DNA of 64,000 nt from Marinomonas shanghaiensis (GCF_003259175.1 NZ_QGOK01000004.1:1-64000); one strand, 5' to 3'. Counted from the first letter of the stretch, positions 52,463 to 62,390 are shown. Program-made: numbers and translations. Notes: generated from the letters alone by a model not told the origin.

Positions 52463-54256
52463 ATGAAAACTCCATTTACTTCCCCTGCGTTCACGAGAAC
52501 CCTCGTGGCGTGTAGTGTCATGTCCGTCGTGTCGGCTCAGGCAGAGACAACATCGGATTCATCGTCAACCTTATCGCCTTTGGTCGTCACGGCAACATCA
52601 ACACCAGTGAGCACCGCCGATTCGCTTTTTTCTGTCACCGTCATCGACACAGAAGAAGTAAACGCCCAGCAAGCGCAACAGATAACCGAGTTACTGGCCG
52701 CTCAGCCTGGTGTAGATGTTAGTTCAAATGGCGGTTACGGAAAAACCACCAGTGTCTATATGCGCGGTGCGGGTGCAGAATCGACTAAGTTTTTGTTAGA
52801 CGGTATTCCGCTGTATTCCGCAACGTCTGGTGGGGCGCCCTTTGAGAACATTCCGACCTCCTTGATTGATCGCTTAGAAATTGTTCGTGGGCCGAAAGCC
52901 ACGCTGTACGGCGCGGATGCGGTGGGTGGCGTGATCCAGATGTTTTTACCAGAAGCAGGAGACGAGCCTGAAGCGAATCTCGCCATCGGAGTGGGGTCGT
53001 TTAATACCAAAACAACAGAGGCAACCTTAGCTGGCTCCCACGAGAATACTCAGTACCTCTTGTCGGCAGGAATCTTTGAGACCGACGGTGACATAGTCAA
53101 AAAAGGGGAGGAGGCTCAAGGTTATCGCAATGAAAATATACTACTCAATGTTGGGCACCAATTTGATAGCGGAGCACGTATCAGCAGTTTGGTAATGAAC
53201 AGCGCAGGACGCAATCATTACGTGGGTGACGAAAGTGATTACCAGGTACAAGTGATTGGTTTGGGAGGCAGCTTTCCCGTGACGGACAATTGGGAGACAG
53301 AGTTCAAAGTTTCTCAGGCTCGCAACGACAGAACCACGGTGTCCTCTGCGGAAACCTACGCGACGACAACACAAACGGCTCGTTGGAGTAACACGGTTTG
53401 GGCAGACGATCATGAATTTGTATTGGGTGCGGAAACTTCAGAAGACAGTGTGGAAGTCACGCGGTATCAAGCACCAGATCGTCGCAATGACGCGGCTTTT
53501 GCCCAGGCCTTGTTTGATTTTGGGGTGACCAGTTTACAGCTCAATCTTCGCCAAGATCACAACAGCGCCTACGGTGACGCCACAACGGGTGGTGTGGCGG
53601 CGGGTTATAAGCTCGATGCGGTTCATCGACTGCGCGCCAGCTATGGCGAAGCTTTTGCCGCGCCTACGTTTAATGACTTGTATTATCCCGGTAGTGGTGA
53701 TCCCACACTGGATGCCACACGCTCTAAGACTGTGGAAGTGGGAATTCGAGCTGATTATGGTGACCGATATTGGGATGTGGCCGTGTTTGATGCCGCTTAT
53801 GGTGATCTTGTGATTTGGTCTAACTACACAGGGTCTTGGAAAGCTTACAACGTAGATTCTACGGCTCAGGGGATCGAGTTATCGTCTGGTTTGACGCTGG
53901 AGCAATGGCGACTTGGTGCGGCTTTTACATGGATGGACGCAAAGGATGATAAGACAGGTTTTCAATTGCCCAAACGTGCTCAGCGTAGTACCCGTCTTAG
54001 TCTAGATCGTATGTTTGAAAAGAGTCAAATAGGCATGACCTTGATCGGTGCCAACGGCCGTGCGACGACTTTAGGCAGCGATGAAATGTTGCCAGGGTAC
54101 GTCACGATGGACTTGCGTGCTAGTTACGATTTTGCCCGTGATTGGAACGCCGAGCTGAGCATTAAAAATGCCCTGGATAAAGAATACCAAACCGCCAAAG
54201 ATTATATCAATCCGGGGCGTGGTGTGTTCTTAACTGTTAACTACATGGCGTTCTAA
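52463..54256 (+). CDS. btuB: TonB-dependent vitamin B12 receptor BtuB
   Basis: The 597-residue protein has a signal peptide (1-28, ending AQA), a TonB box-like LVVTATST (42-49), a plug domain with GGYGKTTSVYMRGAG and RGPKATLYGADAVGGV, and a 22-strand barrel ending MAF. It imports cobalamin through the outer membrane with energy from TonB. It is the first gene after the riboswitch; its ribosome binding site is weak, as is common for riboswitch-controlled starts. Length fits BtuB (about 614). Confidence 0.94.
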   Translation: MKTPFTSPAFTRTLVACSVMSVVSAQAETTSDSSSTLSPLVVTATSTPVSTADSLFSVTVIDTEEVNAQQAQQITELLAAQPGVDVSSNGGYGKTTSVYMRGAGAESTKFLLDGIPLYSATSGGAPFENIPTSLIDRLEIVRGPKATLYGADAVGGVIQMFLPEAGDEPEANLAIGVGSFNTKTTEATLAGSHENTQYLLSAGIFETDGDIVKKGEEAQGYRNENILLNVGHQFDSGARISSLVMNSAGRNHYVGDESDYQVQVIGLGGSFPVTDNWETEFKVSQARNDRTTVSSAETYATTTQTARWSNTVWADDHEFVLGAETSEDSVEVTRYQAPDRRNDAAFAQALFDFGVTSLQLNLRQDHNSAYGDATTGGVAAGYKLDAVHRLRASYGEAFAAPTFNDLYYPGSGDPTLDATRSKTVEVGIRADYGDRYWDVAVFDAAYGDLVIWSNYTGSWKAYNVDSTAQGIELSSGLTLEQWRLGAAFTWMDAKDDKTGFQLPKRAQRSTRLSLDRMFEKSQIGMTLIGANGRATTLGSDEMLPGYVTMDLRASYDFARDWNAELSIKNALDKEYQTAKDYINPGRGVFLTVNYMAF

Positions 54257-55161
54257 TGACGATGATTCGACGTATTTTACGGGACGTCACAGTAGCATTT
54301 GGGTTAGGTGGTTGGGCATGCGTGCCCGCTGCCTTTGCCGATGCTATTTGTGTGCTGGATGACCGTGGTCAGACCGTGTGTCTTGAGCAAGCGGCAACGC
54401 GTATCGCAGCCTTGTCACCGGGAGCAACCGAGCTGATCTACGCGGCAGGTGCCGGTGACAATGTGGTGGCGGTGGTGTCTTATAGCGATTACCCTGAAGC
54501 GGCAAAAAGTGTTACCTCAGTGGGCAGTCATACGCGTTTAGATCTAGAGCGTTTGCTGAGCTTGCAGCCAGATTTAGTGCTGGCGTGGGGCACGGGCAAT
54601 CCTTCTGAGCAGATTGATACGTTAGTACGGTTGGGATTGCCCGTGTATTACGTGGAGCCTTATGAGTTCGAAGACATTGCCCGCACGATTGAAAACATGG
54701 GCAAATTGGCCGGCACTTCAACCGTGGCCGATGCGCAAGCAACACGCTTTCGTACCGGAATACACAACTTACGTGATCGTTATCAAGATGCCTCGCCCGT
54801 GCGTACTTTTTATCAAGTTTGGGCGGAGCCACTGATGTCGATGAATGCGAGCCATTATATTAGCAAGGTCGTGAGCCTCTGTGGTGGCATCAATGTGTTC
54901 GCCGATTCACCGCGTTTGATTCCTCGACTGAGTCAAGAAGCGGTATTACTGGAAAACCCAGAAGCCATAGTGACTGGGGGAATGGGAGAGCAGAACGCGG
55001 CTTGGTTAGATCCATGGCGCGCTTTTCCTAATTTGCTTGCGACTCAAAAAGACAATTTATTCTTTGTGCCGCCGTCGCTGATTCAGCGGCCAACACCGCG
55101 TCTATTAGAAGGCGCCAACATCCTTTGTGAAAAACTGGATATCGCCCGTGCTCGACGTTAA
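54256..55161 (+). CDS. btuF: Cobalamin-binding periplasmic protein BtuF
   Basis: The 301-residue protein has a signal peptide (1-29) and the BtuF/FhuD-type binding fold, with ALSPGATELIYAAGA and DLVLAWGTGN. It hands cobalamin from BtuB to the BtuCD transporter. Its ATG overlaps the btuB stop (TAATG), so translation is coupled. Confidence 0.92.
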   Translation: MTMIRRILRDVTVAFGLGGWACVPAAFADAICVLDDRGQTVCLEQAATRIAALSPGATELIYAAGAGDNVVAVVSYSDYPEAAKSVTSVGSHTRLDLERLLSLQPDLVLAWGTGNPSEQIDTLVRLGLPVYYVEPYEFEDIARTIENMGKLAGTSTVADAQATRFRTGIHNLRDRYQDASPVRTFYQVWAEPLMSMNASHYISKVVSLCGGINVFADSPRLIPRLSQEAVLLENPEAIVTGGMGEQNAAWLDPWRAFPNLLATQKDNLFFVPPSLIQRPTPRLLEGANILCEKLDIARARR

Positions 55162-55165
55162 GCCT

Positions 55166-56152
55166 ATGTCATTATCAAGTCGCTATAGCATGCTGTTACC
55201 GCTGGTGATATTGGCGTTCATGTCGTTGTTGAGTATGGTGTTTGCTATCACGCAGGGCAGTGTGAGTTTATCGTTTTCTGCGGTTTGGCAGGCTTTGTTA
55301 GGACAAGGATCGACACTCAATCAAACCTTGGTGGTGGAGCTGCGTTTACCCCGCGTGATGGCGGGGTTTGCGACGGGCGGATTATTGGCTGTCGCGGGGG
55401 CGTTAATGCAGATTCTACTGCGTAATCCGCTGGCCGATCCGTATGTGCTCGGTATTTCTGGCGGAGCTTCGGTGGCGGCTTTAGCGGCGATTTTGCTGGG
55501 CATTGGCGGCGTATTCATGTCAGGTATGGCGTTTATTGGCGCGGTGTTATCGACATTGTTAGTGTTTGGCTTATCCACCCGTTTGGGCAGCACTGCGCCC
55601 ATGCGTTTATTATTAACTGGGGTGGTGATTGCTGCTGGTTGGGGAGCGTTAATCACCCTGATGTTAGCCTTGGCACCGCCCCATAAAATCCCTGGAATGC
55701 TGTACTGGTTAATGGGCGATTTGTCTTATGCCAGCACACCTTGGATTGCTTGGTTGGTGCTGATTCCGACCTGTATGGTACTGATGCCGCTGGGACGAAG
55801 TCTTAATGTGTTGGCGCGTGGGCCTTTGCAAGCGGCAGCACTGGGGGTCAATGTCAAAAGTTTAGAGCGCTTGGTGTTTCTGCTAGCCAGTTTGCTGACC
55901 GCTATTGCCGTGACAACGGCAGGCAGCGTGGGCTTTGTGGGCTTAGTCATTCCGCATATGTTACGCATGGTGCTGGGCAATGATCAGCGGCTCATCTTAC
56001 CCGCTAGTGCGTTGGCGGGTGGTTGTTTGGTCACGCTGGCAGATACTTTGGCTCGTACTGTGATCGCCCCAGAACAACTGCCCGTGGGCGTGATTACCGC
56101 ATTACTGGGTGTGCCGACATTTTTGTATTTGTTGCAACGGGGGCGTTTATGA
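55166..56152 (+). CDS. btuC: Cobalamin ABC transporter permease BtuC
   Basis: The 328-residue FecCD-family permease has about ten membrane helices and the conserved LRLPRVMAGFATGGLLAVAG and GLVIPHMLRMVLG segments. It moves cobalamin through the inner membrane with BtuD. I choose ATG 55166, 5 bp after btuF ends; a start at 55127 or GTG 55148 within btuF is possible. The end overlaps btuD by 4 bp (ATGA). Confidence 0.9.
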   Translation: MSLSSRYSMLLPLVILAFMSLLSMVFAITQGSVSLSFSAVWQALLGQGSTLNQTLVVELRLPRVMAGFATGGLLAVAGALMQILLRNPLADPYVLGISGGASVAALAAILLGIGGVFMSGMAFIGAVLSTLLVFGLSTRLGSTAPMRLLLTGVVIAAGWGALITLMLALAPPHKIPGMLYWLMGDLSYASTPWIAWLVLIPTCMVLMPLGRSLNVLARGPLQAAALGVNVKSLERLVFLLASLLTAIAVTTAGSVGFVGLVIPHMLRMVLGNDQRLILPASALAGGCLVTLADTLARTVIAPEQLPVGVITALLGVPTFLYLLQRGRL

Positions 56153-56922
56153 GCCAGCTTGTGTTAACCCAATTGTTGGCTGCGATACCCAATAAGCCAC
56201 CACAGCCTGAAAATGCTTTATCCCTGAGTTTTCGTGCAGGACAAATGTGGGGCATTTTAGGGCCCAATGGCGTGGGCAAAACCACCTTGTTGCATACGCT
56301 GGCGGCGTTGAAATCCCCCACTTCTGGAAGGGTTGAACTCAATCGACAACCCATTACTCAGCTGCCTCGTTTAACGCTGGCACAGCAAATCGGCATCATG
56401 TTTCAAGAGCATCAAGATGGCTTTCCCGCTACTGTATTAGAAAGTGTTTTGTTGGGCCGCTTTCCGCACTTATCTCCTTGGGAAATGGAAAGTGAACAGG
56501 ATGTGGCGTTGGCTTATGCTGCATTAGCCCGTTTGGATTTGATGGATTTTGCGCAACGTCCGTTGAACCATTTATCGGGTGGCGAGCGTCAGCGTGCGGC
56601 ATTGGCCGCTTTAATGGCCCAAGCACCCGATGTATGGCTGGTGGATGAACCGACTAATCATTTAGATTTGCATTATCAAGTCGTGGCCATGGGCTTACTG
56701 GCCGAACAAGCCCGTCAGGGGCGAGTGGTGGTGATGTCATTACACGATGTGAACGTGGCGGCTCAATGGTGTTCTCATGTGTTGCTCTTATACCCAGATC
56801 GACCGCCTATTTGGGGCGACGCCGCCAGTTTATTAACGCAAGACAATCTAGAGCCGTTGTATCGTCAGAAACTCGCCATGACAAGATTAAATGGCAAGCC
56901 ACTGTTTGTGCCTGTCGCCTGA
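56149..56922 (+). CDS. btuD: Cobalamin ABC transporter ATPase BtuD
   Basis: The 257-residue ATPase has Walker A GPNGVGKT at 38-45, the signature LSGGERQRAAL, Walker B VWLVDEPTNHLD and the switch His in SLHDVN. ATP use drives BtuC. The frame can be read upstream to 56023 but that part lies inside btuC, and the ATG at 56149 forms the ATGA overlap with it. This is the last gene of the btu operon. Confidence 0.93.
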   Translation: MSQLVLTQLLAAIPNKPPQPENALSLSFRAGQMWGILGPNGVGKTTLLHTLAALKSPTSGRVELNRQPITQLPRLTLAQQIGIMFQEHQDGFPATVLESVLLGRFPHLSPWEMESEQDVALAYAALARLDLMDFAQRPLNHLSGGERQRAALAALMAQAPDVWLVDEPTNHLDLHYQVVAMGLLAEQARQGRVVVMSLHDVNVAAQWCSHVLLLYPDRPPIWGDAASLLTQDNLEPLYRQKLAMTRLNGKPLFVPVA

Positions 56923-56923
56923 T

Positions 56924-57601
56924 TTACTCAATAATCGATTTTAAATAGTCAGGTCCCAGCTGCTGCATTTGCACTTCAACCCAGTCGACCCTTTGGCGAA
57001 GGTAATAGGTTAAATTATTAGGGCTGCGAGTGCGTGGGCTGGGTAACAGCACAGCAAGTCGTGCGGCTTGGTTCATGGTCAGTTTGCTGGCGGAGCGACC
57101 AAAATACTGTTGGCTGGCGGCTTCGACACCGTAAATGCCTTTGCCAAATTCCGCCACGTTTAAATACACTTCTAAGATACGTTTTTTACCCCAAAGCGTT
57201 TCAAGACCCACGGCTAAACCGGCTTCTAAACCTTTGCGAATAAAACTTCTGCCCGACCACAGAAAGAGATTCTTTGCGGTTTGCTGTGTAATCGTGCTGG
57301 CACCACGTAGACCGTCGCCTTCATCGTATTGGCTGAGTGCTTTACTGATCGCCGCAAAATCGACACCAAAGTGATCTGGAAAGCGCTGATCTTCGGACGC
57401 CACCACCGCCAGTGGCATATGAGACGGCAGTTTATCTATGCTGATCCACGTCTGCTTTACTGGATAATCGCTTTGCAACATAAATGCGGTAGTGGGGATT
57501 GGCGCAAAGCGAAACACCAGTAAAACCAGAATCAGCAATAGCAGAACACACCACAGAAGGGTCCAAATTTTTCTCAAAATACCGCGTTTACGCTTTGCCA
57601 T
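56924..57601 (-). CDS. mtgA: Monofunctional peptidoglycan transglycosylase MtgA
   Basis: The 225-residue GT51 protein has a single N-terminal membrane helix (12-30) and the catalytic Glu70 in SEDQRFPDHFG, with RGASTITQQTAKNLFL next. It polymerises lipid II into glycan strands in the periplasm. It is convergent with btuD and separated from it by one base. No partner is evident. Confidence 0.93.
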   Translation of the reverse strand: MAKRKRGILRKIWTLLWCVLLLLILVLLVFRFAPIPTTAFMLQSDYPVKQTWISIDKLPSHMPLAVVASEDQRFPDHFGVDFAAISKALSQYDEGDGLRGASTITQQTAKNLFLWSGRSFIRKGLEAGLAVGLETLWGKKRILEVYLNVAEFGKGIYGVEAASQQYFGRSASKLTMNQAARLAVLLPSPRTRSPNNLTYYLRQRVDWVEVQMQQLGPDYLKSIIE

Positions 57602-57801
57602 CGAAGGTCTCTTAGTCGGTTTAACGAGGCTATTTAGCCTATTGCTTACCTAAGTATAAACAATAAAGAAGCGAATCTTTAAGGAATCTTTAACCTAGTG
57701 TGCGCAGATTCTAGATCTTGATTCCTGTAGCATGCGCCCATCGAAACGTTACCCTCCGAAAAAGAGGATTTTATCTTATAAAACAACAAGGAACATGCTA
57801 G

Positions 57802-58491
57802 ATGGCTGATTTCAAAACCCACGTTACCGTGGCCGCCATACTCAGTGCACCAATGGCCGCGAGTGCCTTTATTTTGGGCTACGCCAATATGAACGACGCC
57901 ATTCTTTACGCTTTGGCTGGAACGCTGGGAGGCTTGTTACCCGATATAGACGCCGATGATTCAGCGGCTATTCGACTGATATTTCGGCTGTTTGGGGCTT
58001 TGGTCGCAGGGCTCGCCATCGCTTTTTCGATGGATAAGTTGCTGCATTGGCAAGTACTCGCTTTGGCGATAATGAGCTATCTCGTCGTGCGTTTCCCAAT
58101 TCAATGGGCATTTGAGCAATTCACCGTACACAGAGGGACGCTGCACAGTGTACTGGCCAATATCATGTTTGCGGCGCTTGCCGTGCCTACCGCTTATCAC
58201 TTGTTTGCACTGGAGGCAAAAACCGCTTGGGGCATTGGCGGTTTTATCTTCCTCGGCGCGACCATTCACCTCGTTCTTGATGAGTTATATAGCATCGAAC
58301 TGTCTGGGATGCGCATTAAACGCTCGTTTGGCACGGCCATGAAGCTCACCGACTGGGGTGAACCACTGGCTTCAGTGCTGTTAGTGCTCGGCTGTGCGGT
58401 GGGCTACTGGTTCAGCCCAAGTGCAGATGCTTGGCTTGATGCTTTTGCTTGGTGGCCGGAGTCAGCACGTTTAGCTGAGTGGATAAAGTAG
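57802..58491 (+). CDS. YdjM-like inner-membrane metal-dependent hydrolase family protein (DUF457)
   Basis: The 229-residue protein has five to six membrane helices, an N-terminal FKTHVTVAAI with a metal-type His, GGLLPDIDADDS and HRGTLHSVLAN, all features of the YdjM/DUF457 group. The conserved His and Asp may bind metal in the membrane. Function unknown. AAGGA precedes the ATG. It is monocistronic. Confidence 0.85.
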   Translation: MADFKTHVTVAAILSAPMAASAFILGYANMNDAILYALAGTLGGLLPDIDADDSAAIRLIFRLFGALVAGLAIAFSMDKLLHWQVLALAIMSYLVVRFPIQWAFEQFTVHRGTLHSVLANIMFAALAVPTAYHLFALEAKTAWGIGGFIFLGATIHLVLDELYSIELSGMRIKRSFGTAMKLTDWGEPLASVLLVLGCAVGYWFSPSADAWLDAFAWWPESARLAEWIK

Positions 58492-58536
58492 GGGTTTGAT
58501 TAGCTTGATTAATTATGAAACTAGAGCGCCATAATA

Positions 58537-58863
58537 TTATTTCACCTTTAAGTCGCCATCAAGCTGAGCGCCAGCCATTATATGCTTCGCGACATGAGGA
58601 TGAATTGGCGTTAGTCCAGATTTCATTCCCAGAGGCTTGAACACCTTGTCGATAATGCTCTGTACTTGACTGCCTTTGTCTTGCTCTATATCGGTCAAGG
58701 TGCGACGGCTCACGCCCACTAATTCTGCGTAGCGAGTTTGGGAAAAGCCCAGTACCTCCTTGCGAAGGCGTTTTAACATTTGTCCTTGGGTGAGTTCCCC
58801 CAACATGTGCTGCTGTAGAAGCTCTACTAATAAAGCTTGGCGTTCGGAAGCTGTCATGTTCAT
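58537..58863 (-). CDS. hipB: HipB-like XRE antitoxin
   Basis: The 108-residue protein has an XRE/Cro helix-turn-helix: LGFSQTRYAELVGVSRRTLT (about residues 36-55). HipB antitoxins bind the operator and the HipA kinase. Its ATG overlaps the hipA stop (ATGA), so it follows hipA, the reverse of the usual order. The frame upstream to 58899 lies within hipA and is not needed. The family call rests on the neighbour and the helix-turn-helix. Confidence 0.8.
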   Translation of the reverse strand: MNMTASERQALLVELLQQHMLGELTQGQMLKRLRKEVLGFSQTRYAELVGVSRRTLTDIEQDKGSQVQSIIDKVFKPLGMKSGLTPIHPHVAKHIMAGAQLDGDLKVK

Positions 58864-60185
58864 AAAAGATCCCAACGTGCTAGTTTCGTTTCTAACCATT
58901 TAACTTGAATAACCTCTAAAATATGTTCAGGCACACCTCTCGCTTCCAGACGTTGTTGTAAACCAATAAGCTTGCTTGCGGTTTGTTTTAGTGCTGAGAA
59001 TGAAGTGTCACACGGGCATAAATCATTAAGCTCTTCTGTAATGGCTTGCCAACGGTATTCACCGCCTTCTTCAAATGGTGATCCCCATTTTGTGGTTCTA
59101 GTGATACCTTCAGGATCTACTTTCATTGGTGCAAAGTCATAAATGGGTGATAACCCAATATCGCTAGGCTTTTTCAGTAGGGCAGTATTACGACCATGAT
59201 TATCAGAATTGCCGAAAGCGATATTGAGCAAGTCGCGGCTTAGCCATTCGCAAACAAATGCTTCTGTATCAAACTCTGTTGACTGCTTTTGTAATAAGTT
59301 ACAAACAGAACGGATGACCTCAAAATGATTAAGGTAGCTCCCAGCAGGTTTGTTTAATACAGAAAAAATAGATTCCAAACCATAGCGTTCCCAGTTGCAT
59401 TCATTCCAATGAGTATCAAACCTTGGAAGCCAAAGAGAAGGGTATCGGCTCCCTTCTAGTAGCTTCATGTTCCCTGTGCTGATCGTATTAAATTCCATAT
59501 CTGTTAATTCATGGTAAAAGTGATATTCCGCTCGCAAAATATCACAATCATCTTGCGTTTTTCTGCCACGAGGAAACTTCACTAAATAATGGGCATCGGC
59601 AATATCATGTTGCTCTTGAAACGTATCAATCCAAATTTCTTCTTGTGCTGAGCAACGCACTAACAGTTTGGGGGCTTCGCCCCCTGCGCCCGTTGCACCA
59701 CCACTAATGGCTCCCATCTCTTGAGCATATTCTAAAAAGCTAGAGTCGCGTTCGACCACATCATTTAAAGTGAATTTTCGAAGATGAAGAGTGGAATCAG
59801 CTGGTAAGGTGGGGAGAGACTCTTTTATTCTCAAATTGCCAATTGGCGCAATAGTACCTTTCTCCAATAAGGCAGTGTCTTGTTCACCAGAAGAAAGGGC
59901 TTGAAGTCCCCATAAGTCGATTAAATATCGACGGGCTGCACCAGCAGGAACAATATCTTCTAAAAAGCCAAACCAATGATCGGCTTCATGCTCAATCATA
60001 ATTTGCACGGGTAGCATTAAGCTGCAAGCATGCTCATCATTAAGATCTAACCACTCGACGGAATATTCAAACTCATAACCAAGGCGACTCGGGCTAGCTG
60101 TCCCTTTTTCAGGGGTGAGTAGTTGTAGTATAGCGATATCGCGCCATTGTTGTTGAGTCAGAGCTTGGATAGTAAGTGTTTTCAT
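58860..60185 (-). CDS. hipA: HipA-family serine/threonine kinase toxin
   Basis: The 441-residue HipA-like kinase has the Gly-rich loop GGATGAGGEAPK (about 158-169), the catalytic Asp328 in NSDNHGRN and the metal Asp350 in YDFAPMKVD. HipA proteins phosphorylate tRNA synthetases (in E. coli GltX) and slow growth. The whole kinase is present, so it is probably active. It starts the unit and its antitoxin follows, an order seen in only some HipA families. The target is unknown. Confidence 0.9.
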   Translation of the reverse strand: MKTLTIQALTQQQWRDIAILQLLTPEKGTASPSRLGYEFEYSVEWLDLNDEHACSLMLPVQIMIEHEADHWFGFLEDIVPAGAARRYLIDLWGLQALSSGEQDTALLEKGTIAPIGNLRIKESLPTLPADSTLHLRKFTLNDVVERDSSFLEYAQEMGAISGGATGAGGEAPKLLVRCSAQEEIWIDTFQEQHDIADAHYLVKFPRGRKTQDDCDILRAEYHFYHELTDMEFNTISTGNMKLLEGSRYPSLWLPRFDTHWNECNWERYGLESIFSVLNKPAGSYLNHFEVIRSVCNLLQKQSTEFDTEAFVCEWLSRDLLNIAFGNSDNHGRNTALLKKPSDIGLSPIYDFAPMKVDPEGITRTTKWGSPFEEGGEYRWQAITEELNDLCPCDTSFSALKQTASKLIGLQQRLEARGVPEHILEVIQVKWLETKLARWDLL

Positions 60186-60209
60186 CGAATGCCTGTGTGC
60201 GCATAGTTT

Positions 60210-60297
60210 TGCTCATTATAGTCATTAAAAGTATTTTATGAGAAGCTAATTGCTCAAAAATATCTTTAAAGGTTATTTTTGAGCATAAATTTGCTCA
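60210..60297. promoter_or_regulatory. Operator-like repeats upstream of hipA
   Basis: TGCTCAAAAATA (60251-60262) and TATTTTTGAGCA (60274-60285) form a perfect 12-bp inverted repeat. Further half-sites TGCTCA occur at 60210 and 60292, the last making a second dyad with TGAGCA at 60280. This looks like a multi-site operator for the HipA/HipB pair. Confidence 0.7.
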
Positions 60298-60404
60298 TTT
60301 AATATTGTTTAAAATGGATTAGTGGAGCCGCTTACATCTCTGATATTAGTAATCTACTGCTGTACTTATAAAGGGTTTGTTAAGTTCAACCGTCCAAGAC
60401 GGAC

Positions 60405-60788
60405 TTAAGAAGCCATCACCCAGTCAGTCGCTTCTTTTTTACGCTTGAATACCTTGATATCCGCCGAGATAAACCAGCTTATGACGCGAATTAGCCTATT
60501 TTGCCAACGACTCTTTCCATAAATGGCAATGCGATTAAACTCACCACCAAGTCGTTGGCTCAATAAAAACTCCTCCCACGCGCTTTTTATACTCCAGCCT
60601 TCGAATTCACTAATATCAACCAGCAAGCCTGCGTAAGGGGAATGGATAGAGTAAATCGCCGCCTCTAACTGAGGCGTAATGCGATCAAAGTCTAGCTCGC
60701 TTGGGTGGCCTGAGGTTTTCATGTTAAGTAACAGCTTGTCGTTATAACGTGTTGCCTTCAGCGAAACACCGCTTTTGTAGTTAGACAT
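60405..60788 (-). CDS. SpoIIAA-like (STAS) protein
   Basis: The 127-residue soluble protein fits the SpoIIAA-like STAS fold: RITPQLEAAI, LLVDISEFEGW, FNRIAIYGKSRWQN and KVFKRKKEATDW are in the usual order. Such proteins are common in marine bacteria and bind lipids or act as regulators. The ATG at 60788 has AGGAG upstream; the frame to 60881 has none. It is monocistronic. Confidence 0.82.
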   Translation of the reverse strand: MSNYKSGVSLKATRYNDKLLLNMKTSGHPSELDFDRITPQLEAAIYSIHSPYAGLLVDISEFEGWSIKSAWEEFLLSQRLGGEFNRIAIYGKSRWQNRLIRVISWFISADIKVFKRKKEATDWVMAS

Positions 60789-61088
60789 AACTCGCTCCTG
60801 AATCACTTTTAATTGATACGAATACTGTAAAGCAAAGTGGCTTGCATGAAAGTTGATTAACTCAGCATAGATGGTCAACAAGCGTCGAGGAACCTACGCT
60901 TTGTGTCATGATTGTCAGCAAAGACAATAGAAAAAGCGAACCCCTTGAATGTCATTTGTTTATGGTTCTATCACCTATCTCAAAATTGAAACTGGTTGCC
61001 TAATAAACAATTGTAAAAAACATCTGTTTTGTGTTCTGATCAAAATCTTTAACAGCATGGCTCACAACAATAAGAATAGGAACTCATC

Positions 61089-62183
61089 ATGAACGCTAGA
61101 CAAAATGTGTGGTTTACTGGGTTGCTGATCACGGCAATCCTCATGGCCATCGCCTTGACAATCCAGTTCACGCTAACCGATCGTTTGCCAACGGTTATCA
61201 GTTTAATACTGCTTTGGTTGCTGACCGCCGTCGCCATATTGGCGATTGTCATCGCCCAGAAAAAAGGCCGCCAGCAAGATAAAATGCAGCAGTCTGTCAC
61301 CGATGCTCTGGCTAAACACGTCTCCGATCGCACTCCGTTAACCTTGCCGACACATGCCGATGACTTTCCACTTTGGATTGATCGGTCGATTCATGCACTC
61401 ATGCCGCCGAAGCAAGAAGAGCAGTACGTAAAAGAACACAATACCGCACTGCAGGGCCACATTAACGCGCTCAGTAAGATTGCAAATCAACAAGAGCAAG
61501 ATCTGTCCGATATTCTTGAACGCCGCCAACACAGCGCGCCACTGATTCAAGGTGTGGCGGGCAACACCGAAATTATTGCCCAAAAAGTAGGTGCGTTGGT
61601 AAACGATGCCAATCAAGGCCAGCACAATTTACAACTGGCTGAAAATGTCCTGCAAGAATTGACTCTCCAAGTGTCTTCTACAGCGGATGTGATCAACCAG
61701 CTTTCGAATAATTCGGCACAAATCTCCTCTGTACTCGATGTTATTCGTAGTATTGCTGATCAAACCAACCTATTGGCGCTGAATGCGGCGATTGAAGCGG
61801 CCCGAGCGGGTGAACAAGGTCGAGGTTTCGCTGTCGTCGCGGACGAAGTACGCAACCTTGCGAGCAAAACCCAACAATCTACCCAAGACATTCAAGCCAT
61901 GATAGAGAGCCTGCAAAAAGGCGTGACACAAGCGGTAAACAACATCGATGGTAGCGTGCAATCGGTGCAGAATACCGTCGAACTCACGAACAAAGCCGGC
62001 GAGTCACTGGCTGAAATTTGTACCGAAGTGCATGGTATTAACCAGTTGGTTAAGGAAAACTCTGTAAAACAAGTCAATATTGGCAGACTGGCCGTAGAAG
62101 TGAACGAGCGATTAAAACACCTTAATGAACGAACACTTGAAGCAAAAGCCCTGTCAACACAGCTTCAGGAAAGCGTCGTATAA
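61089..62183 (+). CDS. Small methyl-accepting chemotaxis protein
   Basis: The 364-residue receptor has two N-terminal membrane helices (about 8-30 and 35-57) with only a short loop, so there is no periplasmic sensor. The signalling domain has [20 protein letters not shown] near 236-257. It may sense something at the membrane or in the cytoplasm, as Aer-like or internal receptors do. AGGA precedes the ATG. The C-terminal pentapeptide for CheR is absent. Confidence 0.92.
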   Translation: MNARQNVWFTGLLITAILMAIALTIQFTLTDRLPTVISLILLWLLTAVAILAIVIAQKKGRQQDKMQQSVTDALAKHVSDRTPLTLPTHADDFPLWIDRSIHALMPPKQEEQYVKEHNTALQGHINALSKIANQQEQDLSDILERRQHSAPLIQGVAGNTEIIAQKVGALVNDANQGQHNLQLAENVLQELTLQVSSTADVINQLSNNSAQISSVLDVIRSIADQTNLLALNAAIEAARAGEQGRGFAVVADEVRNLASKTQQSTQDIQAMIESLQKGVTQAVNNIDGSVQSVQNTVELTNKAGESLAEICTEVHGINQLVKENSVKQVNIGRLAVEVNERLKHLNERTLEAKALSTQLQESVV

Positions 62184-62220
62184 AACCAGAGTGGGCGTAG
62201 AGAGCACGTAGAAAAAACAA

Positions 62221-62264
62221 AAGCCAAAGAAAGAGCTGGACTATACCGTCTCTTTTTTGGCTTG
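62221..62264. terminator. Hairpin after the chemoreceptor gene
   Basis: AAGCCAAAGAAAGAG pairs with CTCTTTTTTGGCTT apart from a one-base bulge, around a 14-base loop. It overlaps the end of the DUF2256 gene on the other strand and could end both transcripts. Confidence 0.55.
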
Positions 62265-62390
62265 ACGTTTGCAACGCTCTGAACAGTATTTTACCTGCGG
62301 CCAATCGCGCTCCCACTTTTTACGCCATGCAAATGGGCGCTGGCAGACAAGGCAAATTTTTTCGGGTAAATGGGGTTTTTTATGTGTCAT
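62241..62390 (-). CDS. DUF2256 small zinc-ribbon-like protein
   Basis: The 49-residue protein starts [17 protein letters not shown] and has [18 protein letters not shown] then YCSERCKR, the DUF2256 pattern with two Cys pairs for zinc. The family is about 45-50 residues long, which favours this start over 62489. The ribosome binding site is weak. Function unknown. Confidence 0.85.
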   Translation of the reverse strand: MTHKKPHLPEKICLVCQRPFAWRKKWERDWPQVKYCSERCKRQAKKETV

